From an uncultured Allobosea sp. (GTDB lineage: Bacteria > Pseudomonadota > Alphaproteobacteria > Rhizobiales > Beijerinckiaceae): 64,000 bases of DNA. Below are positions 37,357 through 48,594 of this stretch, piece after piece. How positions within the stretch are numbered: the stretch's first letter is position 1; every line of letters begins with the position of its first letter. Below the pieces are notes generated by a model. It was not told the origin of the DNA. It saw only the letters and a list, made by a program, of their open reading frames with translations, and did no database searches. A program made the translations under genes and the position numbers. The stretch lies in the NCBI RefSeq assembly GCF_945957345.1, contig NZ_CAMFKW010000031.1:1-64000 (forward strand). Reading direction: 5' to 3'.

Positions 37357-38787
37357 TTACGCAGCCGCGTAGCCGACCGTGCCCTTGATCTCCAGGAACT
37401 CCTCGAGGCCGAAATCGGCGTATTCGCGACCGTTGCCGGACTGCTTGTAGCCGCCGAAGGGCGCGCCGGCGTCCCAGGCCGGGTAGTTGATGTAGACATT
37501 GCCCGAACGCATCTGCGCCGCGATGCCGCGAGCGCGCTCCTGCGAGCCGGACTGGACATAGGAAGCCAGGCCGTAGGGCGTGTCGTTGGCGCGCGAGACG
37601 ACCTCGTCGTCGCTCTTGTAGGGCAGGATCGAGAGCACGGGGCCGAAGATCTCCTCGCGGGCGATGGTCATCTCGTCGGTCACGCCGCCGAACACGGTCG
37701 GGCGGACATAGTAGCCGCGATTGAGGCCCTCCGGACGGCCCGTGCCGCCGGTGACGAGCGTCGCGCCTTCCTTGATGCCGGCCTCGATCAGGCGCTGGAT
37801 CTTGTCGTACTGGACCTCGCTGACAACCGGGCCCAGGAAGACGCCATCCGCCGAGGGAGCGCCGACCTTGAGTGGCTCGGCCACCTGCTTGGCGATGGCG
37901 AGCGCCTCCTCGTGCAGCTTCTCCGGCACGAACATCCGGGTCGGCGCGTTGCAGGACTGGCCGGAGTTGCGCATCACGCTCTCGACGCCGAGCTTCACCG
38001 ACTTCTTCAGGTCGGCATCATCAAGGATGATGTTGGCCGACTTGCCGCCGAGCTCCTGGTGCACGCGCTTGACGGTATCCGCCGCCGCCTTGGCGACGAG
38101 GATGCCGGCGCGCGTCGAGCCGGTGAAGGAGACCATGTCGACGCCGGGATGGCGCGAGATCGCCTCGCCGACCGTCGGGCCGTCGCCGTTGACGAGGTTG
38201 AACACGCCCTTCGGCACGCCGGCCTCTTCCATCGCTTCCGCGAAGATGATGGCGTTGAGCGGGGCGATCTCGGAGGGCTTCAGCACCATGGTGCAGCCGG
38301 CGGCGAGCGCGGGCGCGACCTTGCACATGATCTGGTTGAGCGGCCAGTTCCACGGCGTGATCATGCCGACGACACCGATCGGCTCCTTGGCGATCAGGGT
38401 GGTGCCGCGCAGCTCCTCGAACTCGAAGTTCTCGAGCGTCTCGATCATCTTGGCGAGATGGGCGGTGCCCATCGCGGCCTGCGCGCGGTGCGCCAGCTCC
38501 TTCGGCGCGCCCATCTCGCGCGACAGGATGTCGGCGATGGCGTCGTAGCGCTTCTTGTAGGCCTCGGCGAGGCGGCGCATCAGGGCGAGGCGCTCGGCCT
38601 TCGAGGTCTTGGCGAAAGCCGGGAAGGCGGCGCGGGCCGCGGCGACGGCCTTGTCGACATCGGCCTGCTCGCCGAGCGCGATCGTGGCGAAGACCTCTTC
38701 ATTGGAGGGGTCGATCACGCCGAGCGTGCGGTTGCCCGACGGCTTCACCCACTGGCCGTCGATATAGAATTCGAGCTCATGTGCCAT
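37357..38787 (-). CDS. Aldehyde dehydrogenase family protein
   Basis: HQELGGKSANIILDDADL, NSGQSCNAPTRMFV, GPVVSEVQYDKIQRLIEAGIKEGA. Confidence 0.92.
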   Translation of the reverse strand: MAHELEFYIDGQWVKPSGNRTLGVIDPSNEEVFATIALGEQADVDKAVAAARAAFPAFAKTSKAERLALMRRLAEAYKKRYDAIADILSREMGAPKELAHRAQAAMGTAHLAKMIETLENFEFEELRGTTLIAKEPIGVVGMITPWNWPLNQIMCKVAPALAAGCTMVLKPSEIAPLNAIIFAEAMEEAGVPKGVFNLVNGDGPTVGEAISRHPGVDMVSFTGSTRAGILVAKAAADTVKRVHQELGGKSANIILDDADLKKSVKLGVESVMRNSGQSCNAPTRMFVPEKLHEEALAIAKQVAEPLKVGAPSADGVFLGPVVSEVQYDKIQRLIEAGIKEGATLVTGGTGRPEGLNRGYYVRPTVFGGVTDEMTIAREEIFGPVLSILPYKSDDEVVSRANDTPYGLASYVQSGSQERARGIAAQMRSGNVYINYPAWDAGAPFGGYKQSGNGREYADFGLEEFLEIKGTVGYAAA

Positions 38788-39038
38788 GGTCTGGTCTCCT
38801 GCCTTAGTCTTGGCTCGGGCGCACGAACAGCCGGCCGGAAAGCGACCGGTGATCCACGCTCCAAGCGGGAACTGTGGGTGTCCGACGCGAGCGGGCGGCC
38901 TTGTGCGATCATGCATCGCCGGCCGCCACCAACGCTGTATCTGACGAGGCATAACGTTAGGGGGCGGATGCCCGCCTGTCACGGGGCGCCACGCTGCATT
39001 TGCGGATGGCGGCCATGCAGCGGCGCTTCTTGTAGGCG

Positions 39039-39476
39039 CTAGAGCCGCGCCTTGACGCTGCGCGGCGTCGCCAGCAGCAGGCTGGTCTCGCTGTTGGTGA
39101 CGCCGGGGATCATGCGGATGCGGCGCAGGACCTGATCGAAGGCGATCAGGTCCGAGGTGCCGAGCTCGACGACAAGGTCCCAGTTGCCGTTGGTGGTGTG
39201 GATGCTGGAGACCTCGGTGAAGCCGGAGAGCGCGTCGATCACCGAATCCGCCGCCTGGCCGGCGATCTCGATCATGGTGATGCCGCGTACCGGCAGGTCG
39301 ATCGCGTCCGAGCGCAGGATCACGGTGAAGCCGATGATCTCGCCGGACTGCTCCAGCTTCTCCAATCGCGCGCGGACGGTCGCCCGCGTCAGGCCGAGAT
39401 CGGCGGCGAGGTCCGAGATGCTGCGCCGCCCGTCATGGCGCAGCAGGGTGATCAGCTTGCGATCGAGATCGTCCAT
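39039..39476 (-). CDS. Lrp/AsnC family transcriptional regulator
   Basis: MDDLDRKLITLLRHDGRRSISDLAADLGLTRATVRARLEKLEQSGEI; divergent from the cyclodeaminase. Confidence 0.9.
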   Translation of the reverse strand: MDDLDRKLITLLRHDGRRSISDLAADLGLTRATVRARLEKLEQSGEIIGFTVILRSDAIDLPVRGITMIEIAGQAADSVIDALSGFTEVSSIHTTNGNWDLVVELGTSDLIAFDQVLRRIRMIPGVTNSETSLLLATPRSVKARL

Positions 39477-39604
39477 TGTTCGAAATGGATAGATCGCTTT
39501 GCCGTTTCGATCAATCTTGCTCCCGATCTGGTCGTTTTGGCTTCTTTCGCCTGCCGCCGAAAACGAGGACAATGGCTCCTTCAACGAGAACAGCGCGGGG
39601 ACCC

Positions 39605-40663
39605 ATGATTCAGCAGCTCAACGTCGTGCCTTTCGTCAGCGTCGACCACATGATGAAGCTGGTCCATGCGATCGGTATCGAGCGGATGCTGTCCGAGATC
39701 GCGGGCTATATCGAGGATGATTTCCGGCGCTGGGAGATCTTCGACAAGACGCCGCGCATCGCCTCGCACAGCCTGGAAGGCGTGATCGAACTGATGCCGA
39801 CCAGCGATGGCAAGCTCTACGGCTTCAAATACGTCAACGGCCACCCGAAGAACATGAAGGCCGGCCTGCAGACGGTCACCGCCTTCGGCCTGCTCTCGGA
39901 TGTCGCGACCGGCTATCCCGTCCTGCTCTCGGAGATGACCTTCCTGACCGCGCTGCGTACGGCGGCGATGTCGGCGGTTGCCGCGAAACATCTCGCCCCG
40001 AAGAACGCTGCGACCATGGCGATCATCGGCAATGGCGCGCAGTCCGAATTCCAGGCCTTCGCCTTCCGCGCCATCCTCGGCATCGAGAACCTGCGGCTCT
40101 ACGACGTCGATCCGGCTGCGACCGAGAAATGCGCCCGCAACCTCGCGCGGCACGGCTTCAGGATCACCCGCTGCGCGACCGCGATGGAAGCGGTCGAGGG
40201 CGCCGAGATCGTCACCACCGTCACCGCGGACAAGCAGTACGCGACGATCCTGACCGACAACATGGTCGGCGCCGGCATCCATATCAACGCGGTCGGCGGC
40301 GACTGCCCCGGCAAGACCGAGATTCATCGCGACGTGCTGCTGCGCTCCTCGATCTTCGTCGAGTATCCGCCGCAGACCCGCATCGAGGGCGATATTCAGC
40401 AGCTCGACGCCGATCATCCGGTCGAGGAACTCTGGAAGGTCATCACGGGAGCAGCGCAGGGGCGCACCGATGCCCGTCAGATTACGATGTTCGACTCGGT
40501 TGGTTTCGCGATCGAGGATTTTTCGGCGCTGCGCTATGTCTATGAGCGCATCCGCGAGGCCGGCACCTATGTCGATCTCGACCTGATCGCCGACCCCGAC
40601 GATTCCCGCGATCTCTTCGGCATGCTGATGCGCGCCGCGCCGAATTCGGCCGCCGCAGCCTGA
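39605..40663 (+). CDS. Ornithine cyclodeaminase family protein
   Basis: FKYVNGHPKNMKAGLQTVTAFGLLSDVATGYPVLLSEMTFLTALRTAAMSAVAAKHLAPKNAATMAIIGNGAQSEFQ. Confidence 0.92.
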   Translation: MIQQLNVVPFVSVDHMMKLVHAIGIERMLSEIAGYIEDDFRRWEIFDKTPRIASHSLEGVIELMPTSDGKLYGFKYVNGHPKNMKAGLQTVTAFGLLSDVATGYPVLLSEMTFLTALRTAAMSAVAAKHLAPKNAATMAIIGNGAQSEFQAFAFRAILGIENLRLYDVDPAATEKCARNLARHGFRITRCATAMEAVEGAEIVTTVTADKQYATILTDNMVGAGIHINAVGGDCPGKTEIHRDVLLRSSIFVEYPPQTRIEGDIQQLDADHPVEELWKVITGAAQGRTDARQITMFDSVGFAIEDFSALRYVYERIREAGTYVDLDLIADPDDSRDLFGMLMRAAPNSAAAA

Positions 40664-40666
40664 GCT

Positions 40667-41545
40667 TCAACCGGCCTGACTGAGCGCGAGGAACGTCGCC
40701 GCCGCCTTGGCGAGGTAGCGTTCCTTGTGGCGCAGCGCGAGGAAGCGGCGCTTCGGCAGCGGCAGCGCCACGGTCGCAAGCCGGCCGGCGGCAATCGCGT
40801 TGGCCGCGACGAGGCGCGAGATCGCGGTCGCCCCCGCGCCGGAGGCAACGGCGGCACAGATCGCTTCGTTGGATGGCAATTCCAGTGCCACGGCGAGATC
40901 GTCCGCGGCGAGGCCGAGCGCCGGCAGCGCCGCCTCGAACATCGCACGCGTCCCCGAGCCCGCTTCGCGCAGGACCCAGGCACCCTGCGAGAGTTCTTCG
41001 GGGGAGGGAGGAGTCTTCGCCCAGGGATGGCCGGTGGGCACGACGATGACGAGTTCGTCCTCGTCGACCTCGGTCATGTCGAGGGAGGGGTCGTCGATCT
41101 CGCCCTCGATGAAGCCGAGATCGGACAGGCCGTCGCGGATGGCGGCACTGACCGTCTCCGTGTTGCCGATCGCGAGCGAGACGGCGATGCCGGGATGGTC
41201 TCGGCGAAAGCGCTGGATCAATGGCGGCAGCCAGTAATTCGCCACGGTCTGGCTCGCCATCAGCGCAAGCGAGCCGCGTGCCAGCCCCGAGAGATCGGAC
41301 AGCACGGCTTCGGCCGCCGCGGCCCGCGCCAGCACCGCGCGCGCCTCGATCATGAAGAGCTTGCCGGCCTCGGTCAGGGCGATGCGCCGGCCGATCCGGT
41401 CGAACAGCTTCGTCGCGTAGCGCGCCTCCAGCGTGGTGATCGCGGAGCTGACCGCCGACTGCGTGAGATTGAGGGCGCGCGCGCCTTGCGTCAGGTGCTC
41501 GCGTTCGGCGACGGCGACGAAGATGCGAAGCTGTTCAAGCGTCAT
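40667..41545 (-). CDS. LysR family transcriptional regulator
   Basis: MTLEQLRIFVAVAEREHLTQGARALNLTQSAVSSAITTLEARY. Confidence 0.92.
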   Translation of the reverse strand: MTLEQLRIFVAVAEREHLTQGARALNLTQSAVSSAITTLEARYATKLFDRIGRRIALTEAGKLFMIEARAVLARAAAAEAVLSDLSGLARGSLALMASQTVANYWLPPLIQRFRRDHPGIAVSLAIGNTETVSAAIRDGLSDLGFIEGEIDDPSLDMTEVDEDELVIVVPTGHPWAKTPPSPEELSQGAWVLREAGSGTRAMFEAALPALGLAADDLAVALELPSNEAICAAVASGAGATAISRLVAANAIAAGRLATVALPLPKRRFLALRHKERYLAKAAATFLALSQAG

Positions 41546-41564
41546 GCTTCCACCTTAAGCCGAT

Positions 41565-43091
41565 TCACGGCGCCGGCATCTCCGCCAGGAACGAGAGATA
41601 GGCCGGGTTGTCGCTCTCGCTCCAATAGGGATAGCCGAGCGCATCGAGCCGCTTGGCGAGCTGGCCGCGCTGCGCCGGCGGGATCTGGATCCCGGCGAGG
41701 ATGCGGCCGTAATCGGCGCCGTGGTTGCGGTAGTGGAACAGCGAGATGTTCCAGTCGGCCGAGAGGCTGTTGAGGAACTTCAGCAGCGCGCCCGGCCGCT
41801 CCGGGAACTGGAAACGGAAGATCAATTCGTCGCCGAGCCCCGGCGCCTTGCCGCCGACCATGTAGCGGATATGAAGCTTGGCGAGCTCGTTATCGCTCAT
41901 GTCGAGCACGGGGTAGCCTTGCTCGGAGAGCATTGCGATGATCTGGCGCTTCTCGGCATCGCCCTCCGAAAGCTGCACGCCGACGAAGATGCGGGCGGCC
42001 TTGGGGTCCGAGTAGCGGTAGTTGAACTCGGTGATCGCGCGCCGGCCGAGCAGTTCGATGAAGGCGCGGTAGGCGCCGGGCCTTTCGGGGATGGTGACCG
42101 CGAGCAGCGCCTCGCGGTGCTCGCCGATCTCGGCCCGTTCGGCGATATGGCGCAGCCGGTCGAAATTCATGTTGGCGCCGCTGTTGATCGCGATCAGCGC
42201 GCCGGTGCGCTTCGTCCCGCGCGCCGCATAGGCCTTGAGGCCGGCGAGGCTGACAGCGCCGGACGGCTCGGCGATGGCGCGGGTATCCTCGAAGATATCC
42301 TTCACCGCCGCGCAGATCTCGTCGGTCGAGACGGTGACGACCTCGTCGAGCAGTTCGCGGCAGAGCCGGAACGTTTCCTCGCCCGCCTGCCGCACCGCGA
42401 CGCCGTCGGCGAAGAGACCGACCTGATCGAGGATTACCCGCTCGCCCGCTGCGATGGCGCCGGCCATGGAGGCGGCGTCTTCCGGCTCGACGCCGATCAC
42501 CTTGATCTCCGGCCGCAGGAACTTGGCATAGACGGCGACGCCGGCCGCGAGCCCGCCGCCGCCGATCGGCACGAAGATCGCCTCGATCGGGTCGGAATGC
42601 TGGCGCAGGATTTCCATACCGACCGTGCCCTGGCCAGCGATGACATCCGGATCGTCATAGGGATGGACGAAGGTCAGGCCCTTCTCTGCTTCGAGCTTGC
42701 GGGCATGGCCATAGGCCTCGTCGAAATTCTCGCCATGAAGCACGACGCGCCCGCCGAGGCTGCGCACCGCCTGCACCTTGATGTCCGGCGTGGTGCGCGG
42801 CATCACGATGGTCGCCTTGATGCCGAGCTTCTTCGCCGCCAGCGCCACGCCCTGGGCATGGTTGCCGGCCGAGGCGCAGATCACGCCACGCTCGGCCTCG
42901 ACCGCGGTAAGCCCGGCGATCTTGTTGTAGGCGCCGCGCAGCTTGAACGAGAAGACCGGTTGCAGGTCCTCGCGCTTCAGCAGGGCGCTGCCGCCGAGCC
43001 GGGCGGACAATCGCGGCAGCGGATCGAGCGGGCTTTCGATCGCGACGTCGTAGACGCGCGCGCCGATGATCTTGCGGATGTAGTCTTGCAT
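41565..43091 (-). CDS. ilvA: Threonine ammonia-lyase, biosynthetic
   Basis: [27 protein letters not shown] Lys motif; two C-terminal ACT-like regulatory regions ([31 protein letters not shown]). Confidence 0.93.
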   Translation of the reverse strand: MQDYIRKIIGARVYDVAIESPLDPLPRLSARLGGSALLKREDLQPVFSFKLRGAYNKIAGLTAVEAERGVICASAGNHAQGVALAAKKLGIKATIVMPRTTPDIKVQAVRSLGGRVVLHGENFDEAYGHARKLEAEKGLTFVHPYDDPDVIAGQGTVGMEILRQHSDPIEAIFVPIGGGGLAAGVAVYAKFLRPEIKVIGVEPEDAASMAGAIAAGERVILDQVGLFADGVAVRQAGEETFRLCRELLDEVVTVSTDEICAAVKDIFEDTRAIAEPSGAVSLAGLKAYAARGTKRTGALIAINSGANMNFDRLRHIAERAEIGEHREALLAVTIPERPGAYRAFIELLGRRAITEFNYRYSDPKAARIFVGVQLSEGDAEKRQIIAMLSEQGYPVLDMSDNELAKLHIRYMVGGKAPGLGDELIFRFQFPERPGALLKFLNSLSADWNISLFHYRNHGADYGRILAGIQIPPAQRGQLAKRLDALGYPYWSESDNPAYLSFLAEMPAP

Positions 43092-43282
43092 GGCCGGCCC
43101 GTCCTTCGAGCGCGGCGATAGTCCGATGTGCGGCTATGTCAACCGCGATGGCTGCGTGCGGCGAGGGGCGGGCGGTATCGGCCATGCGCCGGGCGGGATT
43201 GCCAAGCCCCCGGCCGGCGCGCCAAAGCGTTGGGCGAAACAAGGCGCCGCGCAGCGATGGCGTAGCAGAGGTGGAGACGAGC

Positions 43283-44878
43283 ATGAGCTGGGGCGTTCGC
43301 GATTTCATGGTGCCGGGCCGCCCGGTTGCGGTCGGCGATCGCGGCATGGCGGCGACCTCGCATCCGGCCTCGACGCTGGCCGCCGTCGATATTCTGCGCA
43401 ATGGCGGCAATGCTATCGACGCCGCCATCGCGGCGGTTGCCGTCCAGGCGGTGGTCGACCCGCATATGACCGGCATCGGCGGCGACTGCTTCGCAATCTA
43501 TGCTCCGGCCAATGGCAAGATGGTCGCGCTCAACGGCTCGGGCCGCTCGGCCGCCAAGGCCGAGCTCGGCTGGTTCCTCGGCCGGGGCATGACCTCGATC
43601 GCGGCGGATTCGCCCCACGCCGTCACGGTGCCCGGCGCGATCGATACCTGGTGCCGCCTCGTCGCCGACCATGGCAGCAAGAGCCTCGACGAGATCTTCG
43701 CAGCCGCGATCCGCGCTGCGGAAGAAGGCTTCGTGGTCACGCCGCGCGTCGCGCTCGACTGGGCCAAGGCACGCGGACGCATCGAGAAACACGGCCTCGG
43801 CAATGCCGTCTATCTGCCGGGCGGGAACCCGCCGGCCGTCGGCGACAAGATGGTCCACCCCGCGCTCGGCAACATGCTGCGCCGCGTCGCCCGCGAGGGT
43901 CGCTCGGCCTTCTACGAGGGCGAACTCGCTGAGGACATGGTCTCCGTGCTCAACGCCGCCGGAAGCCTGATCAGCCTCGAGGATTTCGCGGCTTCCAAGC
44001 CGGATTATGTCGATCCGATCGGCGCCGATTATCGCGGCCACCGCCTCTGGGAATGCCCGCCGAACGGCCAGGGCATCGCGGCGCTGCTGATCGCCCGCAT
44101 CCTCGAAGGCTTCGATATGAAGGACGGGAAGCTGAGCGAGGCCGATCGCATCCATCTCCTCGCCGAGGCCAGCAAGGCCGCCTATCGCCAGCGCGATGCG
44201 TTGGTCGCCGACCCCATTGTGAGCCCCTTCGACACCGAGGCCTTCCTGTCGGACCAGTTCGTCGGCCGCATCCGCCAGCAGATCAGCCTGGAGAAGGCGG
44301 CGGCGCCCGAAGCCTTCGACATGCCCCTGCACAAGGACACGATCTATCTCTGCGTCGTCGACGGCCAGGGCAACATGGTGTCCTTCATCAATTCGCTGTT
44401 CTCCGCCTTCGGCAGCGGCATCTATGCGGCCAAGGCCGGCGTCATGCTGCAGAACCGCGGCTCGGGTTTCCGCCTGATCGAGGGCCATCCCAACGCTATC
44501 GCGCCGCGCAAGCGCCCGTTCCACACGATCATTCCGGGCATGCTCGCCAAGGACGGCAAGCCGATCATGCCGTTCGGCGTCATGGGCGGCCAGTATCAGT
44601 CGACCGGCCATATCCATTTCCTCTCCGGCATCCTCGATCGCGGCTTCGATCCACAGCAGGCCTCTGACGCGCCGCGCAGCTTCGCCTATGACGGCAAGCT
44701 CTCGCTGGAGACGACGATCCCGGCAAGCGTCGCCGCCGATCTCAAGGCGCGCGGCCACGACGTGGTCTGGTCCGAGGAGCCGCTCGGCGGCTGCCAGGCG
44801 ATCTGGGTCGATCACAAGCGCGGCGTGATGTTCGGCGCCTCCGATCACCGCAAGGACGGCTTTGCGCTGGCGGTGTGA
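43283..44878 (+). CDS. ggt: Gamma-glutamyltransferase family protein
   Basis: [62 protein letters not shown] catalytic Thr-like region. Confidence 0.9.
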   Translation: MSWGVRDFMVPGRPVAVGDRGMAATSHPASTLAAVDILRNGGNAIDAAIAAVAVQAVVDPHMTGIGGDCFAIYAPANGKMVALNGSGRSAAKAELGWFLGRGMTSIAADSPHAVTVPGAIDTWCRLVADHGSKSLDEIFAAAIRAAEEGFVVTPRVALDWAKARGRIEKHGLGNAVYLPGGNPPAVGDKMVHPALGNMLRRVAREGRSAFYEGELAEDMVSVLNAAGSLISLEDFAASKPDYVDPIGADYRGHRLWECPPNGQGIAALLIARILEGFDMKDGKLSEADRIHLLAEASKAAYRQRDALVADPIVSPFDTEAFLSDQFVGRIRQQISLEKAAAPEAFDMPLHKDTIYLCVVDGQGNMVSFINSLFSAFGSGIYAAKAGVMLQNRGSGFRLIEGHPNAIAPRKRPFHTIIPGMLAKDGKPIMPFGVMGGQYQSTGHIHFLSGILDRGFDPQQASDAPRSFAYDGKLSLETTIPASVAADLKARGHDVVWSEEPLGGCQAIWVDHKRGVMFGASDHRKDGFALAV

Positions 44879-45051
44879 CGCCGCCCGTATTGCATGAAAA
44901 CATCCGTCACTCCGGGGGCAAACCTGGGGTGACGGCGATTGATGTGGGGAAGGGCGCCTGCGCAGCGATGCCATTCGGCGAAAGCGCAGCCGCTCTGGCA
45001 ACTATCGAAGCAATGCCAGTTGGGTCGGCAAAGGCGCGTTGATGCGCCGCG

Positions 45052-45321
45052 TCAGTGACGCGTGCCGCAGGTGAAGGCGCCGCAGCGGATCTTGTCGGCC
45101 AGCGTCTCGGCGAAGGTCGCGGTCGCGTCCTCGCCATACGTTTCGACCAGCGTGCGCAGGGCCGCGAACAGGGCGGCATGGGCCATGGCGTCGGAATCGA
45201 GCCCGTCCTGCTGCGCCTCGTTGAAGGCGTCCTCGACATAGCCATAGGCAACGCGGCGGACGTCGCCATGGTCCTCGGCGAGATTCGGGTCGAGCATCGT
45301 GTCGTCTGGCTGGATCGGCAT
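45052..45321 (-). CDS. Small hypothetical protein
   Basis: 89 aa from MPIQPDDTMLDPNLAEDHGD; acidic, uniform; start chosen inside a longer ORF. Confidence 0.55.
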   Translation of the reverse strand: MPIQPDDTMLDPNLAEDHGDVRRVAYGYVEDAFNEAQQDGLDSDAMAHAALFAALRTLVETYGEDATATFAETLADKIRCGAFTCGTRH

Positions 45322-45503
45322 CGAAACGGGACTCTTGAGCCTTCTATCTGACGCGAATCGCGGCGGTTCTGCCCCGGATCGCGACGGTTGGGCGATGCTC
45401 AAGACATAAGCCGTGCCAGAGCGGCACGCTACCGCGCAGTTTAAGAAAGGTTAACGCGACCGGCAAAATCCGGTGGAAGACGCGTTAGGGCAACAGCTGT
45501 TGC

Positions 45504-45950
45504 CTATCCGCCATAGCGGCCGGCGAGCGCCCGCGACAGTTGTTCGCCCTCGGCTGCGAGCCGGGAGGACGCTTCCTGGCTGGCGTCGGTACAGGAACGA
45601 TGCGTCAGGGAGTAGGCTTTGAAGCCGCGGTTGAAGGCTGCGGTCAGCCGGTCGCGGCGCTGCGGCGTCCGGCCCTCGGCTTCGATCAGCGCGGCCATGC
45701 GCGCGCGCCAGTCCTGCGCCTCCCGCCCGCCGCAGAGCGTCCGGAGATAGGCGAGCGAGCCCATGATCTCGGATAATTGCAGGAGCTGTGGCTCGTAGGG
45801 CGGGCCTGCCGGTTCTGGAGCGGGTTGCTCGGCCGGCTTGACCGCGGGAGGCTTCGCGGCCGGTTGCTGCGGCCGCTGCTGCGCTTCCGCCGGAATCGGC
45901 AGCAGGAGCAGGGCGGCCAGAAGCGCCGGATAGCGAAGCCGAGCTCTCAT
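45504..45950 (-). CDS. TIGR02301-like secreted protein
   Basis: Signal peptide, Pro/Ala linker, LSEIMGSLAYLRTLCGGREAQDWRARMAALIEAEGRTPQRRDRLTAAFNRGFKAYSLTHRSC. Confidence 0.7.
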   Translation of the reverse strand: MRARLRYPALLAALLLLPIPAEAQQRPQQPAAKPPAVKPAEQPAPEPAGPPYEPQLLQLSEIMGSLAYLRTLCGGREAQDWRARMAALIEAEGRTPQRRDRLTAAFNRGFKAYSLTHRSCTDASQEASSRLAAEGEQLSRALAGRYGG

Positions 45951-46426
45951 GCGGGCACACCCGCTGCGAAAATCTGATGGGCGCGGCGCAGCACGTCGCC
46001 GAGCTCGCGCGTGGTGGCGAGACCGCCGAGCTTGAGCGGATCGGCCCACATCACGGCGCCGGCTTCCGGCCCCGTTCGCGGCTCGCCGGAGAGCCATTCC
46101 CCGACGAAGGAAGCGACGACGAAATGATGCGTTACCGCGCCCTTCGAATCGCGGCCGAATATCTCGACATGGCGGTTGAAGCGAAGGATGCGGGCGGCGA
46201 CGCCGACCTCTTCCTCCAGCTCGCGCAGGGCTGCCTCTTCAAGCGTCTCGCCGGCCTCGACCTTGCCGCCGGGCAGGGACCAGAGCTGATCGGCTGGTGG
46301 CTTCGTCCGCGTCGCCAGCAGGACCTTGCCGTCGCGGAAGACCGCGACGGAGGCCGCCAGCACCGGTCGTGCTGCAGCCCGGCCGGGTGTCGGGAAGCGG
46401 ATGACCTGGCCGCCGTCTTCGTTCAT
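45947..46426 (-). CDS. NUDIX hydrolase
   Basis: GGKVEAGETLEEAALRELEEEVGV; ATGA overlap with the downstream gene. Confidence 0.93.
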   Translation of the reverse strand: MNEDGGQVIRFPTPGRAAARPVLAASVAVFRDGKVLLATRTKPPADQLWSLPGGKVEAGETLEEAALRELEEEVGVAARILRFNRHVEIFGRDSKGAVTHHFVVASFVGEWLSGEPRTGPEAGAVMWADPLKLGGLATTRELGDVLRRAHQIFAAGVPA

Positions 46427-46442
46427 GCCAAGGGCTCACGCA

Positions 46443-47219
46443 TCAAACGTGCTGCCCGCCATTGATGTGCAGCTCCGAACCGGTGACGTAGCTCGAAGCG
46501 TCCGTGCACAGGAAATAGATCGCCTTGGCGACCTCGTCGGGCTTGCCGAGGCGCTGCATCGGCAGCGTCGCGACGATCTTTTCGGTGCCGGGCGACAGGA
46601 TCGAGGTGTCGATCTCACCGGGCGAGATCGCGTTGACGCGCACGCCGAGCGGACCGAAATCGGCGGCCATCTCGCGGGTCAGGCTGGCGAGCGCCGCCTT
46701 CGAGGTCGCATAGGCCGCCCCGGCGAAGGGGTGGACGCGCGAGCCGGCGATCGAGGAGACGTTGACGATCGCGCCCTTGGCGGCGGTGAGCTCGTCGAGA
46801 AGGCCGCGCGCCAGCATGATCGGCGCGAAGAAATTGACCTGGAAGACCTTGTGCCAGTCGTTGAAGGAGGTGGTGGCGGCGCCGAGACGCTCGCCCTTCG
46901 GCCCCTTCGGCGAGATGCCGGCATTGTTGACCAGCGCGTGGAGCTTGCCGCCCTCGACGGCCAGCCGCTTCTTGATCTCCGCGATGCCGCGCATCGTGTC
47001 CTCGGGGTCGCCGAGATCGATCTGGACATGGTCGTCGGCGCCCGACGGCCACGGGCATTTGTCGGAAAAGGCCTGGCGCGAGCAGGACAGGATGCGCCAG
47101 CCCGCCATGGCGAACTGCATCACTGTGGCATGGCCGATGCCGCGGCTCGCCCCGGTCAGCAGCATCACCGGGCGCTTGCCGGCCTCGGTCTTCGGGAAAT
47201 CGAACTTGGGCATCGCCAT
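46443..47219 (-). CDS. SDR family oxidoreductase
   Basis: LLTGASRGIGHATVMQFA, NNAGISPKG, YATSKAALASL. Confidence 0.92.
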   Translation of the reverse strand: MAMPKFDFPKTEAGKRPVMLLTGASRGIGHATVMQFAMAGWRILSCSRQAFSDKCPWPSGADDHVQIDLGDPEDTMRGIAEIKKRLAVEGGKLHALVNNAGISPKGPKGERLGAATTSFNDWHKVFQVNFFAPIMLARGLLDELTAAKGAIVNVSSIAGSRVHPFAGAAYATSKAALASLTREMAADFGPLGVRVNAISPGEIDTSILSPGTEKIVATLPMQRLGKPDEVAKAIYFLCTDASSYVTGSELHINGGQHV

Positions 47220-47232
47220 GGGGCAGGTGTCC

Positions 47233-47847
47233 TCAGGGGTAGAAGCGGGTCTTCGTCCAGGGCGCGTCGGACGCGTCGCGTCGGAAGATGATGCGGTCAT
47301 GCAGGCGGAAGGCGCCGTCGCGCCAGAACTCGATATAGGTCGGCGTGATGCGAAACCCGCGCCAATAGGGTGGGCGCGGAATCTCGCCGATGCCGAATTT
47401 CAGCGTGTAGCTCGCGACCGCCTTCTCCAGCGCGAAGCGGCTCTCCAGCGGGCGCGACTGCTGTGACGCCCACGCGCCGATGCGGCTGTCGCGTGGGCGA
47501 GACTGGTAATAGGCATCTGATTCAGCGTCGCTGACGAGCGCGACATGGCCGCGGATGCGGATCTGCCGGCGCAGGCTCTTCCAGTGGAACAGGGCGGCCG
47601 CCTTGGGCTGGCCGAGCAGCTCCTGCCCCTTCTGACTCTCCGTATTGGTGTAAAACACGAATCCGTCCGGTCCGTGGCCTTTGAGCAGCACCATGCGGCT
47701 GTTCGGCATGCCTTCGGCATCGACAGTGGAGAGCGCCATGCCGGTCGGGTCGTTGGGCTCCGATTTCGTGGCCTCGTCCAACCACTTCTGGAACAAGGTG
47801 AAAGGCTCGTTTTCCTCGGTGAAGTCACCGCTCGTTAACGGTTGCAC
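47233..47847 (-). CDS. pdxH: Pyridoxamine 5'-phosphate oxidase
   Basis: [80 protein letters not shown] start. Confidence 0.95.
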   Translation of the reverse strand: MQPLTSGDFTEENEPFTLFQKWLDEATKSEPNDPTGMALSTVDAEGMPNSRMVLLKGHGPDGFVFYTNTESQKGQELLGQPKAAALFHWKSLRRQIRIRGHVALVSDAESDAYYQSRPRDSRIGAWASQQSRPLESRFALEKAVASYTLKFGIGEIPRPPYWRGFRITPTYIEFWRDGAFRLHDRIIFRRDASDAPWTKTRFYP

Positions 47848-47971
47848 GTTCTAATCCTCGGGTCGTTGAAATGGGCGTTGGGCGAGCGCAGAAGTGATCC
47901 GGGTTCGGGCGGTTGGTCTATATAGGGCAGGGGCAGGGGCGTTCCAAAGCCTCAACCATTGCGCAGCCCCC

Positions 47972-48442
47972 ATGCGCCCGCTGGCTGCCGCCGTGCTGCT
48001 GGCCGTGTTCAGCGCGGGCTGCTCGGTTTCCTTCCCGATTCTCGGTCTGTCCAGCAAGAGCGAGGACGAGGTCGCGGCGACCTCGGCGATGACGACCTCC
48101 TCGGTCCTGCCGGCGCGCGGTGGCGATCGGGCCGGCCCGTTCCACGGTTTGGCCTCCGAGCTCGGACCGGAGGACATGCGCCGCGCCGATGGGGCGATGG
48201 GCGTGGCGCTCGACCCGCAGGGCAATGGCGCCGCGGTCTCCTGGGACAATCCCCAGAGCGGCATCAAGGGCTCCTTCATCCCGGTCGGTGGCCCGTTCCT
48301 GCGTTCCGACGAGATCTGCCGCGCCTTCATCGCCAGCGTCCAGACACAAACCCAGCCGATCAAGCTGCAGGGCACCGCCTGCCGTCCCTCCGGCGGCGAT
48401 TGGGTGGTCAAGGATATGGGTCCCTGGAAGGGCCTGAGCTGA
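47972..48442 (+). CDS. RT0821/Lpp0805-like surface lipoprotein
   Basis: Lipobox LLAVFSAGCS; DEICRAFIASVQTQTQPIKLQGTACRPSGGDWVV. Confidence 0.7.
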   Translation: MRPLAAAVLLAVFSAGCSVSFPILGLSSKSEDEVAATSAMTTSSVLPARGGDRAGPFHGLASELGPEDMRRADGAMGVALDPQGNGAAVSWDNPQSGIKGSFIPVGGPFLRSDEICRAFIASVQTQTQPIKLQGTACRPSGGDWVVKDMGPWKGLS

Positions 48443-48594
48443 GCCTTCCCACGCCGCTTGCCTTGCCGTGAAGCCGGGTGCAGAACGGCTCCGAATAGGT
48501 GTTGCGTACACGCCACACCGCCCCCACATAGGGCGAGACGGACGGCTGGCGGCTTCGGCGCTGGCCGTTTGGTTTTGCGTGAAAGAGGTTTTGG

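Noticed and set aside
44905-44934. Terminator downstream of ggt (CGTCACTCC...GGGGTGACG)
   Set aside because: Hairpin with one mismatch and no T-tract; could equally be a fragment of a dispersed repeat, so not asserted.
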